Below, one piece after another: positions 19,549 to 30,279 of a stretch of 50,880 bases of DNA. The stretch comes from Trichomonas tenax. Taxonomy: Eukaryota; Parabasalia; Trichomonadida; Trichomonadidae. Location of the stretch: positions 1 through 50,880 of the forward strand of contig JALKBU010000295.1 of the NCBI GenBank assembly GCA_023091735.1, in the 5' to 3' direction. Made by a program: the position numbers and the translations under genes. Numbering within the stretch: position 1 is the first letter of the stretch; each line of letters starts with the position of its first letter. The notes beneath the pieces are model-generated. The model searched no databases. It was not told the DNA's origin and worked only from the letters and a program-made list of their open reading frames with translations.

Positions 19549-19989
19549 TCACTTAGATTAAAGAAAAAAAAAGGAAATTTCATAAAAATGACATTTTAAT
19601 ATTATTCTATCGATGTCCGAAACAGATACTATATTAAGAGTAATGATTATTCACAAAATCATTTATGTCAATATTCTCAACACATTCCGAGTTATGCTGA
19701 ATTAAATTTTGGTGTCATACCCTCAATAATGAAAAACTAACTTTTTAATTTTCAAGCGAGTAGAATGAATATAATAGAGTAGCACCTCAAAAATCGATAA
19801 TTTTCTATAGTTTCCCGCCTCTTTAGTGATTTAGAACTAAAATATCAACATATTATTTTTCAAATTTAGATATGATAATTTGAATCAATTCAACTATTGT
19901 GGTCGATTTAGGTAAAAAGAGAGAAGTATTTAATATATATAAAAAGCGTTTAAGAACAAAGTTGGACATTCATCATCTATCGTCAACTT
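19549..19989. other. Intergenic, nothing recognised
   Basis: A+T-rich spacer; no ORF or repeat worth naming. Confidence 0.5.
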
Positions 19990-21552
19990 TTATGCATCAT
20001 TCTTTACAAAAACTGCGTCAACTTTGGCATTCTTATCCTTTGCATCGATGGAAGAGTCCTGCGTTAAAGCAGTGTTGATCACAAGTTTCCAAGTATCGCG
20101 TTCGCCTGCAATCCGATTCGCTTCCTGGATACTCTGTGACTTCATAGAGCGGCTGAAAGCTTCAAAGACATCGCTGGCTGTTTCCATACAAATACGAATA
20201 ACAGAAACAGCGAGGTTCTTAATAGCCGGGTTCCAGTGATTTGTACCTGTCTTGTATAAGAAAGGGCAGATGATTGGATAAAGTTCCTTTGCATTTGCTT
20301 TGATGCATCTAATAAATCTATCATTCTTCCACAAAAGCATACCTGCTTCAGAAACCTGGAAGTTATCTGATGTAATGCAAAGGCCTACTCTATGGAAAAG
20401 ATCAAACATGAGCTCCTTGAACTGTTCGTCGCTCATTGAATCGAAAATCTTTGCGAAAATAGAGATAAAGATAAGTTCTTTGAGAGAACATGATACTGGC
20501 CAAATTATAAGAAGTTCCTTCACGATGACAGGAATTAATGTGGCATCTTTCTTTATGTATTGATTTACGCAATCGAAAAGTCTTTGATGGAATGTGTGAA
20601 GGAAGTTAGATGTGTGAAGAGGAAGCAAGATCTTGATCAAAAAGTCCTTGTGTTCCTGTTTGAGAGGTATTGCGTAACCGTTAATGATTGAAACCATAAT
20701 TTCGAGCAATTCGAAGATTCCAGAGAAATATTTTAATTCGTAGATATATGTGTAGAAGATATGTTGTATAGCTTGGCGGATAAATGGTCTCTTTGATACA
20801 AATTTGAGGTATAATCTGTGCAAAACCATTTTGAGTGACTCTCTTTCTCTCTGATCGGATGTGTTGAAGAGGAGAAGGAACTGAACGATGAAAGAAGCAT
20901 CGACGTACTGCTCGACAGCTGCAGGCTCGAGAAGAGCAGATTCCAAAAATCTCTGGAAAATCTGGTAAACAAGCTCCAAGTGCGGCCAGGCAGATTCGTA
21001 GATCGTATCGTTGATATCATCACCGATCATTGGCACTTTTGCTAAATCTGGAATTGGCGGAAGCGAACGGATGATGTTTGATTTAATCATTGCGAACAAT
21101 GCTTGAATTGTTTCAGGTTCCATGAGTCTATAGAACCTTGGTTGAGAAATGTGATCTAAAATTTCTTGTAAATACGTCTGTTTCATTGTTTTAGATTTGA
21201 GATCAGCGAATTCTTTCGTGAAGTTGCAAATGATGCGGCACTGCTGCAGCTTCTGGCGTAGCATGTCGTCAAACTTATCTTCCGTGACTGATGATAACGG
21301 AGGAAGCTCTTCGATGTGACCAAAGTCACCTGGAGAATACGCGGACGGGTTGGAGCGCTGAATACCGATCTCACCGAAGTTATCGGCCTTCGGGGGCTTC
21401 ATAACCGGCCTATTCTTCAAGATTTGGTTCGCGTTTTCGCCAGATTTTCCCTGCCCGACTTTGTTCTTGCCCGAGTTTGGCTTCCCAGGTTTCGCTGGGC
21501 CACCGTTTTCCTTCTGTTTGATGACTTTGTGAATACTCGAACGTGGGGGCAT
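19990..21552 (-). CDS. PP2A regulatory subunit, B56 (B') family
   Basis: 520 residues. A basic, disordered N-terminus (1-85, rich in Lys, Gly, Pro) precedes the B56 HEAT-like repeat body, beginning near ELPPLSSVTEDKFDDMLRQKLQQCRIICNF. Hallmark stretches follow: DLKSKTMKQTYLQEILDHI, AWPHLELVYQIFQRFLES, YVDASFIVQFLLLFNTSDQRERESLKMVLHRLY, FVSKRPFIRQAIQHIFYTY, ELLEIMVSIINGYAIPLKQEHKDFL and NHWNPAIKNLAVSVI. These match B56 subunits from yeast Rts1 to mammals, which recruit PP2A to substrates carrying LxxIxE motifs, for example at kinetochores. The length is normal. The ATG at 21550-21552 is preceded by TTTCAGCA. Nothing looks damaged. Confidence 0.95.
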   Translation of the reverse strand: MPPRSSIHKVIKQKENGGPAKPGKPNSGKNKVGQGKSGENANQILKNRPVMKPPKADNFGEIGIQRSNPSAYSPGDFGHIEELPPLSSVTEDKFDDMLRQKLQQCRIICNFTKEFADLKSKTMKQTYLQEILDHISQPRFYRLMEPETIQALFAMIKSNIIRSLPPIPDLAKVPMIGDDINDTIYESAWPHLELVYQIFQRFLESALLEPAAVEQYVDASFIVQFLLLFNTSDQRERESLKMVLHRLYLKFVSKRPFIRQAIQHIFYTYIYELKYFSGIFELLEIMVSIINGYAIPLKQEHKDFLIKILLPLHTSNFLHTFHQRLFDCVNQYIKKDATLIPVIVKELLIIWPVSCSLKELIFISIFAKIFDSMSDEQFKELMFDLFHRVGLCITSDNFQVSEAGMLLWKNDRFIRCIKANAKELYPIICPFLYKTGTNHWNPAIKNLAVSVIRICMETASDVFEAFSRSMKSQSIQEANRIAGERDTWKLVINTALTQDSSIDAKDKNAKVDAVFVKNDA

Positions 21553-22151
21553 TGCTGAAATTTATTGTAAACTTTACAATAATATTATATTATATCGTCT
21601 CTGCGATTTTATGGTAATCACATTTATTTCTTTTATAAAGCCTATGTCTTGAGTTTCGCAAAATAACGTGTTTATTATAAATTTATATAATGCCTGTTTT
21701 ATTGCAAAAATGGCTGTAGCTGGACTTATTATAGAAGATTATGCAGTTCTTTTCGATTTTTGTTATTCGATTTTTTTTTTTTTGATAAATTTGATTTCGT
21801 TACACTGGGCTTTTTAAATTTTGGCTTCGTTCATTACTACGAGGAGCAAATGAGTATCAATTTCAAAAGATCTATTTCAGCATGATGACAAATATATTCT
21901 TATGATATTGCTAAAAAACCGTCTTTGGAGAACAAATTTTCAAAAACAATGTTATGCTCTTTCAATGCTACATGATATACACGGCAATTTCGAAAGGTTC
22001 CGTTATAAGCAAAATATTTCAATTTTATTTATGAAATTAGTAATTAGTATCATGACTATCACTCATCATTGAGCTTTTTAATGTGTTCTCCATTGTGAAC
22101 AAATGCTTTTTGTTATGATCAAACAAAATAATTTTAGTGAGTATTTGAAAG
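21553..22151. other. Intergenic, nothing recognised
   Basis: A+T-rich spacer between two genes on the minus strand; includes a T-run near 21770. No gene is seen. Confidence 0.5.
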
Positions 22152-23525
22152 TTACTTCTTAAGGAGTTCAATGTACTGTTCGGCTGTTCCTGTTGGGTTT
22201 TCCAGTTGCCAATCCATCATTTGTTTCAGCAAATCGCCCATTTGAGGACCAGGTTTAACGCCGATAGCAGCGGCCAATTGGTTACCTCTCATGAGTGGCT
22301 TGAGCATATATGACTCGCCAAGGTTTTCTTTTGCGATATAAGATTTGAGATCTTTGATGAAGAAAACGACAAGCTTTGGATCGAACAAGCAGTGCTGAAC
22401 GAGCGACCACATTGGACCTGTTTCCATAACGAAACGGCCGCATGAAACTCTGTTGAGGCCATTTTCAAAAATTTCTTTGACTTTCGAAGCACCACTCAAA
22501 AGTTTGTTGGCTGTTGCAGCGTGTTCTACTTGGAACTTCATACCTCTCATGATAGCGAACTCGACGGCCGGAACCATCTGGTTCTTTCTCTTTGTATCTT
22601 TGACCTTAGGATTGTCGAAAAGAGGCTGGAAAACAGCTGCGAATAAAACAAATAATCTTTCTTCTTTGAGATTTCTCTCCGCGTACTCAACACGCTTGAC
22701 AGCTTCGTTTGGATCAATCTGGAACTGGTGTGTTGGGTTGAAGATGGAGTCAAACATTCCAGAATCGGCGATCCATTTGATATATTTATTGACTCTTGGG
22801 CCTTCGAATGCTTTTGTGATTTCGATGGCAGCACGCTCTGCTGTGACTTTAACTTCGTACTCTGAGCGTGAGTTTGCTGATGCTGGAATGATATCTTCGT
22901 GTAATTCAAAATTGTATCTTGCGCCGAATCTAAAAATGCGCAAAATACGAAGAGGATCATCCAAAAAGCTCTGCTTTGCCGGTTGTGGTGTTCTTAATAT
23001 GCGTTTTTCGAGATCTGGAATGCCATTTGTAAAATCTTCGACTTTAAATGTGTTAATATTGAGGAAAATTGAGTTGATAGTTACATCTCTACGAATAGCA
23101 TCCTGTTCCGGTGTGCCAACAGTGATAACTGGAATTCTTGAGTCTGTCGAATAATCATCCCATCTTAGACCACAGATATCGACGTAAAACTCAGGTGTCA
23201 AGTATACCTTCGCCGATCCGATGTGTGCTGACTGATCAGGATTTGCCATTATCGTTAACTCTGGAAAATCATCTTTTGAAACAACTTTCTCTATTTGATT
23301 TGCGAACGTCAAACCGTCAGTTCCCTCGATGCTGAAGTCAATGTCGTCTGATGTTGTCCCTAAAAGTTTGTCTCTCACCCATCCTCCGACAATTCTTGCG
23401 ATAACTTTCTTGTCTGTGAACGAATCGCAAACTTTCTTCATCAGCTGTATAACCTGCTTCTCGAAGGGCGTCAAAAGCTCTCCTTTCTCTAATTTGTCCC
23501 TGTTTTCATTGATATTTGCCAACAT
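22152..23525 (-). CDS. CCA1: CCA tRNA nucleotidyltransferase (class II)
   Basis: 457 residues. The nucleotidyltransferase head is complete: GGWVRD at 47-52, the metal-binding DxD (Asp61 and Asp63 in DDIDF), HIGSAKVYL, RRDVTINS (RRD at 145-147), the DPLRILRIFRFGARY motif beginning at 190 and the AERAAIEITKAF helix (Glu-Arg at 230-231). These are the class II CCA-adding enzyme motifs A to E. The remaining helical tail binds tRNA. The enzyme adds or repairs the 3' CCA of tRNAs. The length fits eukaryotic CCA1 (about 430-550). The ATG at 23523-23525 has a TCATA four bases upstream. No N-terminal targeting peptide is obvious, so it is probably cytosolic/nuclear. Confidence 0.95.
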   Translation of the reverse strand: MLANINENRDKLEKGELLTPFEKQVIQLMKKVCDSFTDKKVIARIVGGWVRDKLLGTTSDDIDFSIEGTDGLTFANQIEKVVSKDDFPELTIMANPDQSAHIGSAKVYLTPEFYVDICGLRWDDYSTDSRIPVITVGTPEQDAIRRDVTINSIFLNINTFKVEDFTNGIPDLEKRILRTPQPAKQSFLDDPLRILRIFRFGARYNFELHEDIIPASANSRSEYEVKVTAERAAIEITKAFEGPRVNKYIKWIADSGMFDSIFNPTHQFQIDPNEAVKRVEYAERNLKEERLFVLFAAVFQPLFDNPKVKDTKRKNQMVPAVEFAIMRGMKFQVEHAATANKLLSGASKVKEIFENGLNRVSCGRFVMETGPMWSLVQHCLFDPKLVVFFIKDLKSYIAKENLGESYMLKPLMRGNQLAAAIGVKPGPQMGDLLKQMMDWQLENPTGTAEQYIELLKK

Positions 23526-23526
23526 T

Positions 23527-23531
23527 TATGA
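23527..23531 (-). promoter_or_regulatory. Initiator-like TCATA
   Basis: TCATA with the A only four bases upstream of the CCA1 ATG, predicting a very short leader. Confidence 0.5.
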
Positions 23532-24829
23532 AAAAATTATTCAGCTAAATTTTTTTCATTTTTATAGCGATAAAAAAGCCAAAATTTGTCTTCGGCCGTA
23601 TTGCATGAGCCATGAAAGCTTACAGAAGAGGATCCTGTAGATATGCCTGCCATTGTAATATAAAGAAGCTTGATATCTAGTCATCCTCAAGCAGAACAAG
23701 CAGATCGTCCTAAAAAGATTCAAAATATTATCGATTTATTTTAAATTTGTTAAAAACTTCAAATAATGAACACAGAGCCTCCAGATGCAACGTAAAGCAC
23801 TTCCATTAACTCATGCGAAGTCTTAATTTTGAATATTTTTTTCTAACATTTATTTCTTTTTATTTGAATCACTGAAAGTGCCACTTTACTCGATGACCTA
23901 TGGTAGTTATAATATCCAAAGTTTAGCTAAAGCCTTCTTTTAGAAGATGATTTAAAATACCAGAAACGCCCAATATTGCCTTGAATCTTTATTAAAACTA
24001 TATCATTGTCTTAATGTATTACGGATCATAAACAGCTTTGTCTCATTTTTTATATAGTTAACCAGATTATCTATTCGATTTTCATCATTAAAACTTAAAA
24101 TTCGACTCAAATTACGATTCGCCATGTTAATATCAGAATCCAACTTCGTCACAAACTCTCATTTTGGGAATTTTGTACTTTTATAGCTAAATCGAAACAT
24201 ATTGATAAAAAAAATAATCAATGATCTTTATTCTACGATTAATTTTCATTTACATTATATGCTCAGTGTAATACATGCGAATGGAACATCAATTTTCAAA
24301 AATTTATTTATATTGATTTCCAGGCGTAAATAAGTTGGAAATGAAATGTTTCTTTCATGCACACCCGCATAAATTCATCGTCGGAGTATGATTACATGAC
24401 TAATATTATCAACATTGCATATTATTACGTTGAAATCGTACGGTTTTTCAAAAAGCTGTTCCAACGCAAATTGTGAACGAAGAATTTGTTTGCATCTGAA
24501 GAGGCTCTTCGTTTCATTCATTTATGATATTTTCAAAAAATTACTCGATATCGCAAAAAATAATTCATAATATCCATGGGATAATCTATCCATTAAAAAA
24601 ATCATGCGTTTTGCATATCACCTTCTTTAACATCATAAAAATATCATATAGAATATCCCCCTATTTTTCAATTTGGATATTGAAGTCTCGAAACTTAGCA
24701 CATATATACTATGTCTAAAATAGATTAGATCTGCTTATTTTGAATCCTTTGTTTAAGCTTTAATCTTCAAAAACTCCGCATTCCCTTTTATACAAAAAAA
24801 AAATCGAAATATATACGTTAAGACTTTTG
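23532..24829. other. Gene-free A+T-rich region
   Basis: No plausible protein-coding gene or tRNA is visible. Short ORFs such as 24524-24718 are A+T-rich chance frames. Confidence 0.45.
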
Positions 24830-25847
24830 AGAGGCACTAAAGTCCAACACGAAATATTTTCACAAAAGTGACAGGGGCGACTCCTCAATTATCACTTTCC
24901 CCTTCAAAAGCAATGTAAACATTAGAAAAAAATCTGACGTTTTGTGTAACACTTTCGTGCAACAGGGGATGCTACAAAAGCATCTTGAGCACTTTGGATG
25001 TGCGCATTATCTATTCATCGCGTAGCGAATGAGTGATTGCGCACATTTTGTGCTCAAACAAGGCTTTAGAGCGTGCAGTGGGCTACCAGCACCATTGCCT
25101 ACGTAAATTAGGGCTGACTGCCCATCCTTTTCGCCCAAATAGAGAGGCGAAACGAAATTAGGGCGAATAGGCCTGCACTTAGTAAAACGTCAGTTTCTAA
25201 ATAGTAGGAGCCAACAACTCAACTTTGTCACTCTCACGAGCAACTTTTTTTCGGCGATCTGATTTGGAAGCAAATTAGGGACAACGCCTCTAAATAGTAT
25301 GGAGCCCTGCTATGCAATGGAAGAGGAAGCTATTTTTCCGTAGAGTCTTCTGTCTTCAATGGGGTCCTCTCGGTAAAATTGAGCTCTCCATTGCATGAAT
25401 GGATTTGGCGGGATTTTTTGAGAAAATAATCGAAAAAGTTGGTTTTGGCAAGATCGATCGATATAAACGTCTTTCTTATCGTATGGAGGCTAATTCTTTT
25501 TCATATTATTAACGAGAAAGCTCCACCTCACATTTTGATTTATTTTGAATGGAAGTGTTTCGTGTCCCACTTTACGAGTCTATGACAAAAGTGAACATCA
25601 AAAAGTGACCGATAAACCTTAAAGTCACTTTTCATGAATAAACTGTCACTTTTTGTGCGGGTAAATTGTCACCTTTATAAAAAGTGTCATAAATATCTTT
25701 GTAGTCTAACCAATACATCCAGGTTAATGTTGCTGACGAGCCACAACTCTATCATCAACGAGCATATACCTAATTGGTAATTGGTAAGAAAACAACGATA
25801 TTTATGCATGCTTAAATTGTTGCGAGAATGTCATTGGGCGAGCGAGT
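24830..25847. other. Non-coding G+C-richer patch, probably repetitive
   Basis: Base composition shifts upward compared with flanks. AAATTAGGG-type words and two near-identical CTAAATAGTA(T)GGAGCC words occur between about 25110 and 25310, and several GTCACTTTT words between about 25600 and 25690. No ORF fits. It probably derives from an interspersed repeat that also includes the inverted-repeat element to its right. Confidence 0.4.
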
Positions 25848-26554
25848 CCTGAGACTTCCAAAGCCCTCGAGTGGCCAAACCAGGCCCTAACAAGAACCCA
25901 CTTATTGATTCAATTTTTAATACACATTACATTTTCACTTTTGATATTAAAAAATTATTATTTTTTTTCTATTTTTTATTTTTTCACAGATACCTTTTTC
26001 ATTACAAGATTATTTTCATATTATTACTTATTCTCATAATTATTAATATATCATTAAATTCATAATTAATTATGAATTATGAATTAGATAATGTTTTCAT
26101 GTTACTTTCATTTTATATATTGATTTATATTATTTAGATTCTCAATTCGATCCTTATATTCTTTGTAAAATTCATTTTTAACTAAATTTTTATTTTTATC
26201 TTCAAATTATTCGTTTATAATTCATATTTACCATGAAAGACTGGATAATTTCGATCGAGTTTCTTGGTTTTCTTAGGTTTGGAGTGCAACAAAAACTTGC
26301 AATGAACAAAGAGAAATGGATGATGTGCTATCGTCAGGATGCTGATAGCACAAATAACATTTCCGAAACTCATTTTCGACAATTAAAACACTTTTATTTT
26401 GTTGAAGAAAGAAATCTGCCAATTGACAAAAATAGAAAAAAAAATAATATATTAATATCAAAAGTGAAAATGTAATGTGTATTAAAAATTGAATCAATAA
26501 GTGGGTTCTTGTTAGGGCCTGGTTTGGCCACTCGAGGGCTTTGGAAGTCTCAGG
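25848..26554. mobile_element. 707-bp inverted-repeat (MITE or foldback-like) element
   Basis: Bases 25848-25950 are exactly reverse-complementary to 26452-26554 (103 bp, no mismatch by eye). Pairing continues less perfectly for roughly another 45 bases inward. The ends read CCTGAGACTTCC... and the interior (about 500 bp) is extremely A+T-rich with only a chance ORF (26233-26475). Long terminal inverted repeats with a non-coding core are typical of a non-autonomous DNA transposon or foldback element. I could not identify a clean target-site duplication, though a short ctcgc/gcgag pairing extends just outside the arms. Confidence 0.75.
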
Positions 26555-27198
26555 CAGACCTCGCCATGCATCGAATCATGCTTCTGTTGAATAGGCATCT
26601 GGATGCATCTCTGCTAGATCACCAGGTCATCCTTCACTATGAGGCTACAACTACTCATAATGAAGTCTTCTTTGGCTTCCAACATTGAGTTCAATCCATT
26701 TCAACCTATTGACACTTTTCCATTTTTCCCGAGCAAACACGTCACTTTCCTTTATTTTGACATGCTGACTTTACATGTCAGAAAAGCACGTTGTTCTATT
26801 TTGTCCCAGTCCCGTAAAGTGGGGGACAATTTTGGTCGCTAAAAACCGAATTTGAGAGTTAAAACACTTCTCTCTTTGATAATAAAAAAAATAAAAAAAA
26901 AAAAAAATGAAGATTTCAACGCTAAAGATTCAACCGAAGCCCATTTGTATTATGAAAATAATCATTTTCTGAGATAAAGAATCTGATTATGAAGCAGCAG
27001 AGCTCAATTATCGAATAGAATCCATTTTTGCAGATGAAAAAAGAAGCAAAAACTCAATTTTTAATCGAATTCTGGGTTTGCATATGATGTAGATTATAGA
27101 TTTGACGTAAAAGAGGAAAGTTGAAGAATCTAGACGGTTTTGCGGTTTAATACAAGTTTTTGAACTGCTCTGTTTGAAGTTTTCGCAGCCATTTCAAA
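26555..27198. other. Intergenic, repeat-like left half, promoter at right
   Basis: The left 280 bases are G+C-richer and hold a TTACATGTCAGA motif (26771-26782). The right part is A+T-rich, with a long A-run near 26880-26905, and leads to the clathrin light chain gene, whose ATG is preceded by TTTCAAA. Confidence 0.4.
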
Positions 27199-27780
27199 AT
27201 GGAAGATATGCTTAGCGGCAACTCTGGCGAAGACCTCTTCGGTTCTCAAGAAAAAACAATGGGAAGCCAGGACGTCGTTGCTTCCAACGATACTTTTGGT
27301 GGCCGCGCAGATATGAGCGGATCGCCAGCTGCTTCACCAGCGGGCTCTGCTGACTTATTCACTCAACCACCACAAACAACAAATTCGAATGACGCTTTTA
27401 TCGCTGGAAATGACGCTGAAGACGACATTTACGCCTCCGGCCCAGCCGACGCTCCACAGAAAGTTTCTGCACTCGTCGAATGGGAGGAGAAAAGAAATAA
27501 AGAAATCGCTGAGAAAGACGACGAAGAACAGAAACAGATTCAGGAGTTAAGAGAAAAGGCCAACAACGAGCTCGCTGCCTTCCACAAGAAGATCGAGGAG
27601 GGTCAGGAGATACGTGCTAAGCACAATGCCGATGTAGATGCTGAGACAAAGGCTTCCCTCGCATCCCATCCGGCTAATAAGTGGGAAGGCGTTGTTAACT
27701 ATATTGACTTCAACCATTCTGAGTTACACGAGAAGGATGTCTCAAGAATGAAGGGCCTTCTTCTTCAGTTGAAGCATTAA
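27199..27780 (+). CDS. CLC: Clathrin light chain
   Basis: 193 residues with clathrin light chain architecture. The acidic/Ser/Gly-rich disordered N-terminus (1-85) includes short DLF and DIY elements. A coiled-coil heavy-chain-binding segment starts at VEWEEKRNKEIAEKDDEEQ (Trp95) and runs to about 150. The conserved C-terminus has NKWEGVVNYIDFN and ends with KDVSRMKGLLLQLKH, the family's 'KDxSRMKxxLLxLK' signature. The protein decorates and regulates clathrin triskelia on coated vesicles. The length is normal (about 190-240). The gene is isolated, with gene-free DNA on both sides. Confidence 0.93.
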   Translation: MEDMLSGNSGEDLFGSQEKTMGSQDVVASNDTFGGRADMSGSPAASPAGSADLFTQPPQTTNSNDAFIAGNDAEDDIYASGPADAPQKVSALVEWEEKRNKEIAEKDDEEQKQIQELREKANNELAAFHKKIEEGQEIRAKHNADVDAETKASLASHPANKWEGVVNYIDFNHSELHEKDVSRMKGLLLQLKH

Positions 27781-28566
27781 ACAACTTTTTTTATTACCTT
27801 TCCTTCCCATGTGGATATAAAGGACGAGTTATAATATTCTTTACGCTTTTTTACTTACAAATGGCAAATTTAAATTCATTAATATCGCTTGAAAAAAATG
27901 CGGCATTATTCTTATTTAAAGGATAACTATACCTTATTTCTTTAAACACATTCATTATGTACTAAGGTTTACTTGTTTTCTACCTCAAAAGGTCGTTTTT
28001 CTCATGGAAAAAGGAATTCAAAAAATTTAAAATAAACGAAATCAGTGGACAAAAACTATATTTTCAAAATGCGCATGATATGTATAGTATGGTAATTATA
28101 TTTAAAATCCACAAATCTCAAAAATAAAATTAGCATATTTTAGATATTGTTCAAAATCGAGAAAAAAACTTGATAGCATTATAGTGTTGGCCATAGAAAT
28201 GCGTTTGATCAAGTAGTCATAGTTAGATGTTCATTATTTAAGGAGTTATTAAATGAAGAAAAATTGATCAGAATTTTATTTTTTATCATCCTGTAAACTC
28301 TATCGTCATAACAAAACTGACAATGAAAATCAACCAATTATGTCTCAAAAAACATATCTACGCTATACACGTATACAAAAGGCCTATTTGCGGGATACAA
28401 GAAAAGATCTAGGTTCGTTTTCCACGATAAAATTTATCAAATTTATAAATATATAGAGTGTCCGGAAAAACCTTTCGAGAACCGGATAAAGTTGTCGAGA
28501 TAGCCGTTTAAATTTTTTTGAGGTCTTTATTGCCGTTTAGAATTTCATTGATCTTGTTTTTATATC
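27781..28566. other. Intergenic, nothing recognised
   Basis: A+T-rich spacer. A short G+C-richer stretch near 28450-28500 (GTCCGGAAAAACC, GAACCGGAT) stands just upstream of the next ORF and could be promoter or repeat DNA. Confidence 0.4.
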
Positions 28567-28752
28567 TTGATGAGCTTTTTGAGTTCAGATGTGAAATCGC
28601 AGAAATCGATCATCTTGAATAAGAATAACCAAAACTTTAATATAACTGTAAATTCTGGTGGCAATTTTATTTCCAAAGTATTTGTTCATAAATATGTTTT
28701 GGTAGGTTCGTCTAACATTTTAATGCGAAACAACTTCGCAGTTAAACATTAA
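28567..28752 (+). pseudogene. Truncated ORF cut by the Polinton-like segment
   Basis: 61 residues (MMSFLSSDVKSQ... NQNFNITVNSGGNFISKVFVHKYVLVGSSNIL). The order, a short N-terminus, then a strand-turn-strand, then a hydrophobic 'VHKYVLVGSSNI', recalls the opening of BTB- or ankyrin-type proteins common in trichomonads. Good coding appearance ends at about 28710, where the frame enters a hairpin at the edge of capsid-gene DNA. The simplest view is a gene 5' end whose remainder was displaced by the insertion. The family call is weak. Confidence 0.3.
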
Positions 28753-28758
28753 AATGTT
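28714..28758. repeat. Hairpin with 12-bp arms at the edge of the Polinton-like segment
   Basis: AACATTTTAATG (28714-28725) pairs with CATTAAAATGTT (28747-28758) around a 21-base loop. It lies 31 bases past the end of the capsid gene remnant. Its start resembles that of the 901-945 hairpin (AACATTT). Confidence 0.65.
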
Positions 28759-28788
28759 TACCCAATAATAAAAATTATCTAATTTATT

Positions 28789-30218
28789 TTATGGGGCTTG
28801 TGAACCTTGTGGGCTTCCGGTCTTAATATACTGAAGCATTCCAGGGCCGGCTACGAAATATGTATCACGACATAACCATATTTGTGGTGGTTGTGGCTTA
28901 GATATAATTTGTGGAGAATATCCATCAATAACTTTATAATATGTATCGTTATCGCCTGAATAAATTGATTGTCCTCTAAATTGTATAGAAACATTTTGAC
29001 CATCACTATCGAAACCATCAAATTTATAACCTGCGTTAGATCTTTCACATTGGGAATTCAGCATAAAACTACTAACATCACTTAACGGATTAGCATATCT
29101 GGTACCTTTGCTGGATTCATTTTCAACCATTGTTAACGAATCTTCATATTCTTTAGTACATCTCAAACCGCTTGAAAGATCTGATGCGACTAATTGGTAC
29201 TGTAAACATCTTGCAACAAGTGTTGAAATAACTTGATCTGGTATATTCTTACCATTAACTGTTAATTGGACATTATCATAAATAGGATTTTCAAAAACAG
29301 TATAATCGTTATTATGTTTAGGGAACATTACTGAAATATATGTTACGTTATTCAATGGTATGTTAACTGTTGATTGGACACCAGCTTTTGTCGCAGCTAA
29401 TTGGAATGTGTTATATTCTAATTCTTGTGATGGAATAATTAATGGTGAATTTGATAATTGGTTACGAATTAATGATAAAGCATTATCGGTAATATTAAAT
29501 CCGAACATATTGGACTTAAGCATTGTGATGGACATACTCCCTTAGATCTTGGATAAAATTTCAATTCAAGTTCACCGATAATTTTATTAACAAACATATC
29601 GAAAGCTTGTAAACACAAAAGATCTTCAATAGGAACATTAAGTTCAAAGCTCACTTCCTTATGTCCGTTATTTTCTTTGAAATACATTAAATTAACTTAT
29701 GTTCCAGCAATAGATTCAGAAAGATTTTCAACATTTTCATATAAAGAATGTGTATATTTCTTGGTCTTTTTCTCATTATGTGGTTTGATAGTACTATAAG
29801 CAAATCCTTCAGGTACACATTCGTTTTGCTGATATCCTGTAGATCAGTTATTACATATTATTTCTAATTGATCAAATATTTGATTACTTGATTTAAATCC
29901 AACGAAAAGTTTACACAAATGTTCATCATCGGTAAAGTTTGGATCAAGTCCCTGTAACTGAAGATTTAACTTAACATTAAATGTAAGAAATCCATCTGTC
30001 AATTGCGTGATATCAAAATCAGGATGTGTTATAGCAATTCTTGTTTCTTGTCCTTTTGTGAATGGTGCTGATTGGTCAAGGCAATCAACTGTACGTAATT
30101 GAAAACTTCGAATACCATCATTAATTTGTACCAGGGTTTTAAGATTTTCAAAATATTGTGCAACATTACCCTGTAAAGTGTTGTTGTTATTTAGCTTTGT
30201 ATTAAATGTCGAATTCAT
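28789..30218 (-). pseudogene. Polinton/Maverick-type major capsid protein gene, broken
   Basis: One coding region of about 476 codons can be followed on the minus strand. It begins with MNSTFNTKL at 30218 (a further upstream ATG at 30239 is possible) and ends at 28789 with a Pro/Gln-rich tail. Alternating beta-strand segments such as FLTFNVKLNLQL, VNIPLNNVTYISVMF and VQLTVNGKNI are what a double-jelly-roll capsid protein looks like, and the neighbouring gene order supports this. Three lesions are visible: a TGA at 29844-29846, a TAA at 29697-29699, and a frame change near 29540. The segment is therefore a relic. It belongs to a protist mobile element, not to a virus of animals. The capsid assignment rests on pattern and context, not on a database match. 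Confidence 0.6.
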
Positions 30219-30279
30219 TTTAAATAAAATAAAAATCATAAATAATGGTATTAATTTCAAATTTTATTTATAATTAAAA

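Noticed and set aside
22453..23154. 233-codon open frame on the plus strand
   Set aside because: It is antisense to the CCA-adding enzyme, has no domain look, and arises from the codon bias of the real gene.
24830..25847. tRNA or other small RNA gene in the G+C-richer patch
   Set aside because: No A-box/B-box pair or cloverleaf could be found by eye.
26233..26475. 80-codon open frame inside the inverted-repeat element
   Set aside because: It runs into the right arm, has no coding look and is too short for a transposase.
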